Assembly: GCF_000711885.1 (NCBI RefSeq)
Contig: NZ_JONK01000017.1
Location: forward strand, 50,748 to 114,747
Direction of reading: 5' to 3'
DNA length: 64,000 nucleotides
Source: Chromobacterium haemolyticum DSM 19808
GTDB lineage: Bacteria > Pseudomonadota > Gammaproteobacteria > Burkholderiales > Chromobacteriaceae
Below, piece by piece: positions 10,701-19,481 of this stretch. The position numbers and the translations under genes were made by a program. Positions within the stretch are counted from its first letter, which is position 1, and each line of letters begins with the position of its first letter. The notes beneath the pieces are model-generated. The model saw nothing but the letters and a program-made list of their open reading frames with translations. It was not told the origin of the DNA and searched no databases.

Positions 10701-13700
10701 CGTTGGCCACAGACGGCCATTGACCGATGCCCAACACGCTGTCGGTATAGCCGGTCAGCTGCGGCGGGAAGTTGTATACGCGCGCCTCGGCCGGCGGCGC
10801 GTCCAGGTCGCTGAGGATGCGGTTGCCGAACAAATCCAGCCAGGCCAGTTCAATTTGCAACAAACCGCCCACGCCCAGGTATGGGCTGCCGCTCACCGCA
10901 GGCGAGGCCTGGCGCTGCACCGGCGGATGCCGGTACAAACCGGGATACGGCACGGTGCGGACATAACGCCACGGCTCGTCCTCGTTCGCGGCGCGCGGCG
11001 CGCGCACTTTGTCGGCAGGGCCGTTGCCGTCGATATTGCCCGGACCGGTGGCCACGCCGAAATTGCTCTCTTTGAAATCGTCGGTCAGGCTGTTGCGGTA
11101 GCCGAGCAGATTGAACAGATTGGCCAGATAGATCCAGCCCCAATCGGCGCCGTCGGCCCTGTCCGGCACGGGCGGGGCGGCCTTGCGCTCCAGTTCGATG
11201 CCGGCCACGCCGGCCTGAGTCGTGGCCGACACATCGAACGGCCCCAACTCGACCTCCAGCGCGGTTTGGGCCGGGAACAGGCCGGGCGTGCGCGCATTGG
11301 CTGCGGCCAGGCCGGCCAAGGGCGCCTGGAAATAGGCCGAGACATCGTCCAGCGTGGAGAACACAGCGCCGTTGGCGTAGCGCCGGCCCACGGTCACATC
11401 GACCTCGGGCAGACGCAAAGCGGTATAGCTGACCAACGGGCCGCTCCAGCTGGCGCGATACGGGTTGGCCTGCTTGATCGCGTCTTCGGTGGTGAAGAAA
11501 TGCTCGGCGATGCGCGTCAGGTCGCCGCCAGGGGCCGCGCCAGTCGGCGCGACTTGATAAACGCCGCCATGCACTCGCAACACGGCGCCGTCGCGCAACG
11601 GCCGCCCGGCGTTAAGCCGGGCCAGACTATCGACCCGGCTGTAATAGCCGGCGGCGACGCCGTCCAGCGTGGCCGCGTCAGCCAACGGCGCGGTCTGTTC
11701 CCGCCGCAGCACCGCGGTCGCCACCAGCGCCGCGGCGCTGGCGTCGAAGGACTCATTGGTGGCCAGCACGTTCATCCAGTTGCCCACCGCCTGCCCTTCG
11801 CCCTCGTCCGCGGCGAACAGCGCCAGCACCGCCAGTTCGGCTTCGCCGCTGTCGTTGAACACATGGTCCGGCAAACCGGACAGCGTGCCGCCGGCTTGCA
11901 AGCCCTGGCTGTAGCTGAGGAAAAAGCCCCCCTGACGGGTGATGCTGGCTTCCCACAACAGCCGCAGAAAATCGTCCGGCGCGCCGATCAGATTGGGGAA
12001 GGCGTTCTCGGTCAGCGCCAGCGCGCGCAAGCCGTTCTGCGCCGGAGGACGGGTCTCGGTGGACAGATTGACCTTGGCGATGCCGGCCAGGCTGGCGGCC
12101 GGGTTTTCCATCTGCCAACCGGCCACCTCGCTGCCGGTGGCGGCCGGCCGGTACAGCACCAGCAGTTGGCTCAAGCCCGCGCCCGGCCCCTGCAATTGGC
12201 TGAGCACGCGCTCCAGCAACACGATTTCCTTGTCCGGCGCGCCGATGATTTCATACAGCCGCTGACTGCTGGGATTGTTCGCCAGCGGCTGAGTACGACG
12301 CACACCGAAGGGGATCAGCATGCCAAAGCCGTAATTGAGCAAGGGCTGCTCGCTGACGCTGCCGGTGGCGGCGTCGGTGCGCGCCAGCTGCGGCGCGAAA
12401 CGCGGCAACACGCCTTGCTCCAGCGGGGTGTTGATCAGCGAATCCGGCAGGCTCCACAAACGCGGTTCGGCCACCTCCGGCGCGCGGGCCTGGCGCGGCA
12501 GCGCCACCGGCGCCGCGCACTGCCAGGGCTGGGAGCTGGACAGCGGGAAGCGCGAGGCCTGGGCCTCGGCGTCCAGCAAGGGCCGGATCGCCCGCGTATC
12601 CGTGCGCAAAGGCTGCCCGGTGGCTGTGGCGCGCACTTTCACATAGCGCAGGTAATCGTCCTGGCTCACTTCGAAACTGGCGCTGGCGCTGCCCGGCGCG
12701 CCCAGGCTGAGCCAGGTTTCGGCAGCGCCGCGGCTCAGCGTGAAGCTGAACTTCGCCCCCTGCGCCGGGTCTTGCAGCGCGGGCAGCGGGAAGGCCTGCC
12801 CAGTCAGCGCGAACAGACCCAGCTGCGCCGGGTAGTCGTAGCCGCCCTGGCCGTTGGGCTTGACGAACAAGCCGGGCGATTTCGCCGTCAGGCCGGCGGT
12901 GGGCAGCCGCAAACCGTTGAGGTAGTAACGCGAAGCCATCGCGCCCAGGTTCTGGAACGCCAGCGTGCGCAGCGCTTCGTCGATCAACTCGCCCACCTGG
13001 AACTGCGCCAGTTCCGGGATATTCAGATTGGGATCGCTGTCATGATCGAACAAACCGGCGGCCGCGCCGTTGGCGCCGGCCAGCAGATCCAGGCTCACGC
13101 CCAAGCGCGCGGAAATGCCGGCCAGGGTGTCTCCAGCGGCCACCGGCTGCGAGAAGGCCGGCAACGCCAGTATCGCCAGCGACGACAACAGGTCCGCGCG
13201 CCGCAGCACGTCGCTGCCTTGCAGTAGCGTGTCCAGCGATACGCCCAGCCCGGCGACAATGCCGGTCAGCGAATCGCCGTCCTGAGTCAGGTAGACCTTA
13301 TCGCCCAACACGATGCGTTGATTGGCGGCCAGGATGCGCGCCTCGTCGGCGTTGGCCCGCGCCAGTTGCTCGCCGTTGAAGCCGCCGCCAAACAAGGACT
13401 GCGCGGCTACTTGTTCGAAACTGAGGCCTCCCGGGGTTTGCCAGCGCATGCCCTCCACCGTCAACGGCTGGGCTCCCGCCGCCAGCGGATGCTCCTGGTT
13501 GGCGACGAACAGTTGTCCGGCGCTGAAAGCGTCGTCGCCGGACAGTTGGCCGGTGGCGTTGACCCAGTCGACGATCTCGGCCACCGTCTGCGCCGGCTGA
13601 ATCACCAGCTTGAAGTTGCCCAGGCCATCGCGCAGCGCCTGCAAGGCCTGGCGCGCCAGCAGGCAGAAGTAGTCGCCAAAGATGTAGCTGGCGATGGAGG

Positions 13701-16700
13701 CGCCGGTGCCGGACTGCATCCGGACGGCACCGGCCGTCGGCGCGCCGCCGCCTTCCACTTGTACCTGCAGTTGCTGGAAATACTGGCGCAGCAACAGCAG
13801 ATAGTCGGTCTGGCTGCTGTTGTATTGGCCGAACGCATAATCGTAGCCGGGCGCGCCGGCATAACTCGGCACGTTCAGGCGCACGCCGGGAGGCGCCGGG
13901 AAGAACACGCCGTGGGCGTTGGCCGCCGCCGTGGCGGCGAAGCAGATCGTCGCCTGCCGCGCCAGGAAGGCCTCCACCTGATCGGCCGGAATCGGCAGCG
14001 GTTGATCCGGATTGGAAAAGTACTGCAGCGCCTGGTTCAGGAAATCGGCGCTGACCACTTGCTGGTTGAGCTGGTCCGGGCTCATCGCGCCGCTCATGCC
14101 GGCGGCCAATACCCATTGCAGCACCCGCACGGCCAGGTCTTCAAAACCGTCCTCGCCGCCATTGGCGGCCAACCGGGCGTTCAGCGCCGGGCGCTGGCGC
14201 GCGCGCGCCAGCGCGGCATGCGCCAGCCGGCCTTGCTCGGAGCCGCCGTTGCGGGCGGCCGCCAAGGCGCCGCCGGCCTTGACCGGCTCCGGCGTGGCGA
14301 GGAAGAAAGCCGCCACATAGCATGGCAATTGCTCGGCCGCGGTCTTGGCCTGATCGCCTGCCACGGTCAGCACCGGCACGGTCCAACCCGTCAGTTGCAA
14401 GAGCTGCCCCGCTTGCAGATTGCCCCAGGCCGGCTGATAGCCGGCGGCGTTGGCGGCCAGCCGCGGGCCGGCTCCGCCGCTCTGCCCCAGCGCGCGGCGC
14501 AGCCGGCGCGCTTCCAGTTCAGCCGCCGCATGACGCGCGGGCAAGCCGCCGGCCAAGGCCAGCGTCCGCATGCCGTTGCCAGGCAAGGTGCGGCCCCAGG
14601 GCGGATTGTTGCCGGCCGGGTTTTTCAGCACAAAAGTGGCTTGCACCGAGGCCGAGAACGACAGGCCTATGGTGATGGTGAACAGACCCAGATTGATCTT
14701 GACGTCTACGCTGACCTCCACCGAGGCATTGGCGCTGATGGGGATGTCCTGATAGGCGATGTAGCTGAGCCGCACGTAGATCTTGATGGCGATATTGACG
14801 TCGGCGCGGATGATGGCGAAGTCTATGCTGCCGTACAGGCGGCCCTGCACCCCGGCGGTGCCGATCAGCGAGAAATAATAGCCGTCCTGCAATTGGTCGC
14901 GGCCCTGGCTGGGCGTGGCCTCGCGGTAAGGCAGCCAGCGCGCCAGCACGCCTTCGATCACGCCGAACACCGTCAGGCTGAACCCGGCGCGCAAAATCCC
15001 CAGCTCTATGGATTTGCCCAGACCAAGTTGAGCGCCGAAGCCGAACACCAGCACCGGATTGAACCACCCCCGTTCCGATACCGGCACCAGATTGGTGGTG
15101 GCGCTGCTGAGCTTGCCGAAATAAAAACCGGCCGAACCCAGCACCGGGATGCCCGGCGCCACGATCAGCTCTATGGTGAAGGAACGGGCGAAGTCCTGCC
15201 GCCACGGGAAACCGATGTCCACCTGGAAATCGCCGTTGGTGTACAGATTGATGCCAAACTCCGGCAGGGTGATCGTGGCCACCCCGATCTGGAATTTGCG
15301 CATCAGATTGGGCAAGGCGATATTGGCGGAATAGCAACCCACGGTTTCCGATACCTGGCGATAAAGTATCTGGAAATCCAGGCCGGCGAAAATCTTGGCC
15401 ATCGGCCCGGCCAGCGCCACGCGCAGCGCGTACAGCGTGGGGTCGTTGAACACCATGGACAGCTGCAACAGGTATTCGTCGGCCTCCTCGTCGGCCGCGG
15501 CCGCCTCGCGGGCGGTGATCAACTGCTGGCTGCCCTTGGCCGCTGGCGCTTCCTTGTCTTTCTGGGTTTTCAACACGCCGAAGTCGAAGGCGATGAACCA
15601 GGAGTTGTCGGGAGCGAACACCGGCTGCCCTTTGCCTCCCACCGGCACCTCCGGCGGGTTCGGCACTTCCAGGCTGCGCAGCTTGGCGATCACGCCCTGC
15701 ACCGAGGTCTCCTCCACCAGGCCCGGCACGGTGACGTGCTGTCCCAGCGCCAGCAGGCGCAGGTCCAGATATTTGTTGCCGCCGCCCGGAGGCGCCGGCG
15801 TGGTTTCCGGCTTGGAGGGGTCCCAGCTGAGGGCGTCGCCGGATTGCCAGACGAAACTGCCCTGCACGGTGATTTCCACCTTGGCGTCCTTGACCTGCGG
15901 ATCGTATTTCAACGCCACGCCCTTGAGCGTGAAGAAGCCGAAATCCACCGGACCGATGCCGATATTGAAGCCCACCTGTTTCTTGCTGAAGTTGTACACC
16001 AGCTCAAGACCGCTCAGGCTGAAGGAGTTGAGCACGTTCCAGGGCGCGGCCAGGCCGAACTCGGCGCCGGTGGCCCAAGACACGAAGGTCTCCACCATTT
16101 CGCCGATGGACTTGTTGTCCAGTTTGAAGGTGGCGACGGTATCGCCCTGTTTGTCGGTCGTTACGGTGGCGAGCAGGGTCAGCCAGCGCAAGCTCAATTC
16201 CTGTTTGCCGGGAGCGAAGTTATAACTGACCCCCAGCTTGATGTTCCACAGGGTCAGGTCGGCGCCGATCTCGCCATAGGTGCCCGGCACCTGCGGCGGA
16301 TCGTCGCCCTCGGTGTTCAGCGGAGCCAGCCCCAGCCGCTCGGCGGCCTTCTTGCCCAGATAGCCCAGCTTCAGCCGGCCGGTGACGCTGACGTCGGGCA
16401 AGGCGGAAATCGGCACCCAGGCGCTTGCGGTGGCGGCGCTGAATTCAAAGGAAGTGGCTTTCTGCTTACCCCAGTCCAGTTGCAGCGTCAGCTTGCTCAC
16501 GTCCGGGAACGACAAAACGGTGCGCCAATCCCGGCCCAGATACTGTTCCAGCAATTCATTAATGCTGAAAACGGTGTCGTCCTGCTGCTGGATGGAAAAT
16601 GCCCAATCTCCGCCGCCGGCGTAGCTCGCGCCTATGCCCACCACCAAGGGATGGGCCATGTCCGGCAGCAAGGTGGTGTTGGCGGTGATATTGCCCTGGT

Positions 16701-19467
16701 TTTCCAGCTTGGCGCGGCTGACCGAGAAGCCGACGTTGTCCAGCTTGAACAGCGGCTTGCCGAAAAACTCGAAAGTCCAGGCCGGCTGGAACACAAGGTT
16801 CAGCGACACTTGCAGATTGTCGGCGGCCTGGGCGTAGTTGAACACGAAGCTGTCTATCACCGGCAACGACGGCAAGGTCAGGTCAACGCCGGGCAGGAAC
16901 AGCGACAGCAGGTCCTCCATGCGGATCACGCCGGACTCCAACGTGCCGCGGAACTGCCAATCCGGATATTGCACGCCCACCGCCACCACGCCGGCCTGCT
17001 CGCCGCTGCCAATGATGAAATTGCCGTTGGCGCTGGCCCGTACCTGGCGCGTTTTGACCGGGTCGATCAACGCCACTTGGGCCTCCACGTTGCTCAAGGC
17101 CACTTTGCCGACCAGCGGCACCGGCTTGGCGCTGTTGGAGCGGATGATGAAGCCGAGCGCGGAGGCGTCCTCTTCCTTGCTGAGGTAGTACAGGTCCAGC
17201 TGGCTGAGGCCGAGGTCCGCCAGCACGTTCAGCGGCGGCGGCAGCACCGCCACCAGGTTGACCGCCGCCGCCATCTGGAAGGCGCGGTCTATGCCGGGAT
17301 AGGGCGCGTCGAACTTGACGGTGAGCAAGGCCTGCTCGCCGGCCGACGGCGCCAGCAATTGCAGCTCCGCGCCCAGCGGCTGATAGCGGCCGCCCAACGC
17401 GGCGGTGACGGGTATTTGGCCATCGGAGCTGGACAGGCGCAGGAAGGGGCCGCTCATCTGTATCCAGGGCACGCCGGGCAGCGACCAAGTGCCCTCGGCG
17501 GATAGCTCCAGGTTCATCCGCAACTGCTGTTCCGGCGCATCGAAGATCACCGCGATGCGGTTGCTGATTTGCAGACTGGCGAAGATGCCGGTCATGCCCT
17601 CCAAGCGGATGGAGGCGATGTCGTCTTCCTCTCCCTCGTGCTTGAACTGGGACACCTCCAGCCACAGGCTGGCGCTGAAGCCCTGCAACAGGGCCAGCAC
17701 CGCCTCGTTGATATTGCCGCCAGCCAGGATGCCCGGCACCAAGTCCAGCCGTTTGGGCGGCTGGATCTCGCCGTCCTCGCCCAGCTTTTCCTTAAGCTCC
17801 AGATAAAGCGCGTTCAGCGGATTCTCGGCCGGTTCGTCTTCGCCCTCCTCGCCATCGGCGCGACGCGCCCGCCGCGCGGCCGCGGCTTGCAAGGCGTGCT
17901 CGGCCTGGAAAACGTTCATCAGATAGGCGACGGCGACATTGAGCTTGTCTGCGCTGGACGTGGCGTAGAACGCCTTCAGCTCACGGAAATAACGCGGAAT
18001 CGGATCGTCCGTCGCGGTCTGGGCGCACAGACTTTGGATGAAGGCGCCGAGTTGCCGGCAGGGGTTGCCGCTCTGGTTGCCGGTGGGCCAGCTGTCCAGC
18101 GAGAAATTGAGCTGGTTGGCGGCGGCCGCCAGCTCGTTGATCGGCGGCGAGGCGCTGAACAGGCCTCGGTTGACGCTGGGGTACAAGGCCGGCTGCACGC
18201 CCAGGCCCTTGCGCGGCAAGGCCAGGAACGGACACCCCATATTGATCGCCGCCATCATGCTGTTGGCGCCCTCGAACAAGGACAGGGTATTGGTCTTGAA
18301 CAGGGCGTAGTAGAACAAGGGCTGCGGCACCGGCCCCAACTGGATGAACAGAACCTGGTTGGGTTTGCCGACAATCGCGTTGACCGCGGCATCCACCGCC
18401 GCCGTCGAAGTGGGATAGTTGAGCCAGCTGAAACGTTGCACCGCGTTCAGCGAAGCCATATAGCGGCGGCGCGCCTCATGCACCTGCCGCGCAGCCTGCC
18501 GCCGGCTGGCGTTTTTCGGGTCCGTGCCGGTCAGCACCACCACCTCGTCGCGGGTCATGTCCCCGCGCAGCAAGCCCGCCACCGCCTGCAACGGCGCCTC
18601 GCTCTCCATACTGCCGAAGCGATTGAGGTTCAACACCACCACCGGCGCGGCCAGCCTGTGGTCGCCGTTGTCCTGGTAATCAAGCAGGCCCCCGCACAGA
18701 ACCGCCGCAGCGGCTTCCGGGCTGCTGTTCACCACGTTTTGAGCGCTGGGCATGATGGCGTAGGACACCACCAGCCGCACTTGCTTGAGCAAGGCGTCGC
18801 CGGTCAGATAACGCAGGATCGCCGCGCGCGGATTATCCGCGTAATCCGCCCAGTCCGGCGCCGCATAGCTGGATTCCGGCACATAGGACACCCGGCGTCG
18901 GAAACTGGGATTGTTCAGCTCCGGCACTTGCAGCAAATCAATGGCCGGCCGCCTGGCGCCGACGAAATCTATTTTTTCCGCGTAATTGTAGTTATAGGGC
19001 TGCAACTGCAGAAAATACTCGACGTTCAGCCCGGTGGCGTAGTTGCCTGCGCTGTCGTCCACCGCTCCGGTGAAGCCGAACAGCGCCTTGTCCGCCGGCG
19101 GCGCTTGCGGATAAGCCTTCAGCTCCACCGTGGCCTGGTTCAGCTTGCCGCTGGGCTGATGCTCCAGTTCCGGCAGCAACTCGTACAGCTTGGCCAGCGT
19201 GTCCTCGCCGCCCTGGTAATAGACTTCGGCCTTGCCGGCGTAGGCGTAAGTCAGCCCCGCCGCGGTCAAGGGATCGGTCAAGCGCCGCAACAGATTGACC
19301 GTGGCGGACTGGTTGCCGAAGCTGCCCCCGGTGCCCACCAATAGACGGATCGCGGCCTGCTGTTCCAGCAGGCTCCGGAACGCGGCGATCTGTTCCTTGT
19401 TGATCCGGGCGGAAGTATTGCGGCTGGCCGAGTTGGCGTTGTCGAACAGGGAGAAAGGCCACGTCAT
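7774..19467 (-). CDS. Giant protein (about 3897 aa): GT-B-like N-terminus, long beta-rich region, LysM-like repeats
   Basis: I do not recognise a named family for the whole protein. The N-terminal 500 residues look like a GT-B glycosyltransferase: glycine-rich GTGGSFGNQSATVNLL at 45-60 and FEGANSMMAAINMGCPFLAL near 398-417, which resembles the donor-site region of MurG-type enzymes. An acidic, arginine-flanked linker lies near 530-550. Residues about 600-1610 are dominated by alternating hydrophobic beta strands; DUF6603-type proteins come to mind from memory only. LysM-like segments occur near 2050-2135, with weaker ones near 2640-2720. A CPC motif lies near 3457. No signal peptide or convincing transmembrane helix is seen. 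The ATG at 19467 is chosen over an upstream frame because AGGA lies nine bases before it, 14 bases after the preceding gene. Confidence 0.85.
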   Translation of the reverse strand: MTWPFSLFDNANSASRNTSARINKEQIAAFRSLLEQQAAIRLLVGTGGSFGNQSATVNLLRRLTDPLTAAGLTYAYAGKAEVYYQGGEDTLAKLYELLPELEHQPSGKLNQATVELKAYPQAPPADKALFGFTGAVDDSAGNYATGLNVEYFLQLQPYNYNYAEKIDFVGARRPAIDLLQVPELNNPSFRRRVSYVPESSYAAPDWADYADNPRAAILRYLTGDALLKQVRLVVSYAIMPSAQNVVNSSPEAAAAVLCGGLLDYQDNGDHRLAAPVVVLNLNRFGSMESEAPLQAVAGLLRGDMTRDEVVVLTGTDPKNASRRQAARQVHEARRRYMASLNAVQRFSWLNYPTSTAAVDAAVNAIVGKPNQVLFIQLGPVPQPLFYYALFKTNTLSLFEGANSMMAAINMGCPFLALPRKGLGVQPALYPSVNRGLFSASPPINELAAAANQLNFSLDSWPTGNQSGNPCRQLGAFIQSLCAQTATDDPIPRYFRELKAFYATSSADKLNVAVAYLMNVFQAEHALQAAAARRARRADGEEGEDEPAENPLNALYLELKEKLGEDGEIQPPKRLDLVPGILAGGNINEAVLALLQGFSASLWLEVSQFKHEGEEDDIASIRLEGMTGIFASLQISNRIAVIFDAPEQQLRMNLELSAEGTWSLPGVPWIQMSGPFLRLSSSDGQIPVTAALGGRYQPLGAELQLLAPSAGEQALLTVKFDAPYPGIDRAFQMAAAVNLVAVLPPPLNVLADLGLSQLDLYYLSKEEDASALGFIIRSNSAKPVPLVGKVALSNVEAQVALIDPVKTRQVRASANGNFIIGSGEQAGVVAVGVQYPDWQFRGTLESGVIRMEDLLSLFLPGVDLTLPSLPVIDSFVFNYAQAADNLQVSLNLVFQPAWTFEFFGKPLFKLDNVGFSVSRAKLENQGNITANTTLLPDMAHPLVVGIGASYAGGGDWAFSIQQQDDTVFSINELLEQYLGRDWRTVLSFPDVSKLTLQLDWGKQKATSFEFSAATASAWVPISALPDVSVTGRLKLGYLGKKAAERLGLAPLNTEGDDPPQVPGTYGEIGADLTLWNIKLGVSYNFAPGKQELSLRWLTLLATVTTDKQGDTVATFKLDNKSIGEMVETFVSWATGAEFGLAAPWNVLNSFSLSGLELVYNFSKKQVGFNIGIGPVDFGFFTLKGVALKYDPQVKDAKVEITVQGSFVWQSGDALSWDPSKPETTPAPPGGGNKYLDLRLLALGQHVTVPGLVEETSVQGVIAKLRSLEVPNPPEVPVGGKGQPVFAPDNSWFIAFDFGVLKTQKDKEAPAAKGSQQLITAREAAAADEEADEYLLQLSMVFNDPTLYALRVALAGPMAKIFAGLDFQILYRQVSETVGCYSANIALPNLMRKFQIGVATITLPEFGINLYTNGDFQVDIGFPWRQDFARSFTIELIVAPGIPVLGSAGFYFGKLSSATTNLVPVSERGWFNPVLVFGFGAQLGLGKSIELGILRAGFSLTVFGVIEGVLARWLPYREATPSQGRDQLQDGYYFSLIGTAGVQGRLYGSIDFAIIRADVNIAIKIYVRLSYIAYQDIPISANASVEVSVDVKINLGLFTITIGLSFSASVQATFVLKNPAGNNPPWGRTLPGNGMRTLALAGGLPARHAAAELEARRLRRALGQSGGAGPRLAANAAGYQPAWGNLQAGQLLQLTGWTVPVLTVAGDQAKTAAEQLPCYVAAFFLATPEPVKAGGALAAARNGGSEQGRLAHAALARARQRPALNARLAANGGEDGFEDLAVRVLQWVLAAGMSGAMSPDQLNQQVVSADFLNQALQYFSNPDQPLPIPADQVEAFLARQATICFAATAAANAHGVFFPAPPGVRLNVPSYAGAPGYDYAFGQYNSSQTDYLLLLRQYFQQLQVQVEGGGAPTAGAVRMQSGTGASIASYIFGDYFCLLARQALQALRDGLGNFKLVIQPAQTVAEIVDWVNATGQLSGDDAFSAGQLFVANQEHPLAAGAQPLTVEGMRWQTPGGLSFEQVAAQSLFGGGFNGEQLARANADEARILAANQRIVLGDKVYLTQDGDSLTGIVAGLGVSLDTLLQGSDVLRRADLLSSLAILALPAFSQPVAAGDTLAGISARLGVSLDLLAGANGAAAGLFDHDSDPNLNIPELAQFQVGELIDEALRTLAFQNLGAMASRYYLNGLRLPTAGLTAKSPGLFVKPNGQGGYDYPAQLGLFALTGQAFPLPALQDPAQGAKFSFTLSRGAAETWLSLGAPGSASASFEVSQDDYLRYVKVRATATGQPLRTDTRAIRPLLDAEAQASRFPLSSSQPWQCAAPVALPRQARAPEVAEPRLWSLPDSLINTPLEQGVLPRFAPQLARTDAATGSVSEQPLLNYGFGMLIPFGVRRTQPLANNPSSQRLYEIIGAPDKEIVLLERVLSQLQGPGAGLSQLLVLYRPAATGSEVAGWQMENPAASLAGIAKVNLSTETRPPAQNGLRALALTENAFPNLIGAPDDFLRLLWEASITRQGGFFLSYSQGLQAGGTLSGLPDHVFNDSGEAELAVLALFAADEGEGQAVGNWMNVLATNESFDASAAALVATAVLRREQTAPLADAATLDGVAAGYYSRVDSLARLNAGRPLRDGAVLRVHGGVYQVAPTGAAPGGDLTRIAEHFFTTEDAIKQANPYRASWSGPLVSYTALRLPEVDVTVGRRYANGAVFSTLDDVSAYFQAPLAGLAAANARTPGLFPAQTALEVELGPFDVSATTQAGVAGIELERKAAPPVPDRADGADWGWIYLANLFNLLGYRNSLTDDFKESNFGVATGPGNIDGNGPADKVRAPRAANEDEPWRYVRTVPYPGLYRHPPVQRQASPAVSGSPYLGVGGLLQIELAWLDLFGNRILSDLDAPPAEARVYNFPPQLTGYTDSVLGIGQWPSVANDYLFATLQDGKAGLKVSLAFDQQPYLDAAKALDAGGRQRIEQAIAIYAKVLYQLQDPNGLGIELSSSVCPETALLEPSQQAALVNWAVDIYAWLNSLLPNSSGSHQERAAGFQPLLELSAPLQAGQINDDQIFRLDASLTLSRKPQLVSGALAAVSGVAEAGTLLSPSTGPLQGDQAAASAQRDLKQFAARFEQALSTPQGPRYQVATGSDRNAFTGGSGMTLWAVQLGRDAAQGISYRLLNPGQPKQFAPRPVSNQLASKMDAAIIPYRTGKVISLQDPAEPRAFTDVDLDQWLQSSLARIDQLLSPAYVAPAQILRSLTGNNAMQGLLDAKEALAQALKSAMIPVFRDESADQRELDAIREAFFQRMLGTLSEFYAVRAGLQFQAEVNAAIQPSGAELTPRLYGNIVSQPGGSGIMGRGNLSLTAPKLGLKLAGDGGGNTRLLSFLLSSAGLEAKKVDLDLVFEGQNIEHQIGALAGIRGYQPSSWLSFVADTAGESWPLRQALGAFSTPIVLRAFPETPTLTLQEAAANADIACPCRLPADEVMAARLTAAGDPACSRPGDYNPLAALSRWNYRLRYALQRHFEQDAINGQIDFNLGGQSGLRAMALSRDLFDNLAEMTQVFPKVVEDLNRFLLPLDINSKDPAQIQNAEAALLSAGEMVQWLADSAGGGGLLQANSRLLAQAEPIRFVIEEDAVERVNPDGGKVSALRVTLTLAQPLPERAGQPFVQVEPERYECEPEEGEGLSRSFTYLDRSTGAYLAASEGKGIAARMVVLPDLDILERQDANAQVFLRRNEELVPGKPTAEPFVYQTPTVSLSAPLRPTVDSDQPVNMAVIYAQGADQPVSRSLECQLGLFYQALFGHAGSDSAILSLTVYYEYRLNDALSKVRLPVYLMPPTEVALQEGGGGLPLADVVVQQARGCVDWFAAHEPEQKGGSLWFDLTVSSNLTEQAQPLLRLRNVFLELTRIEPPMV

Positions 19468-19481
19468 GATCGCGCCGTCCT

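Noticed and set aside
9520..17505. Very long plus-strand ORFs (more than 1200 and 1390 codons) opposite the giant gene
   Set aside because: They are mirror frames of a GC-rich gene: composition is Arg/Gln/Gly/Ala/His-rich with no domain, and start sites lack ribosome-binding sequences. The minus-strand reading has balanced protein-like composition and coupled neighbours.
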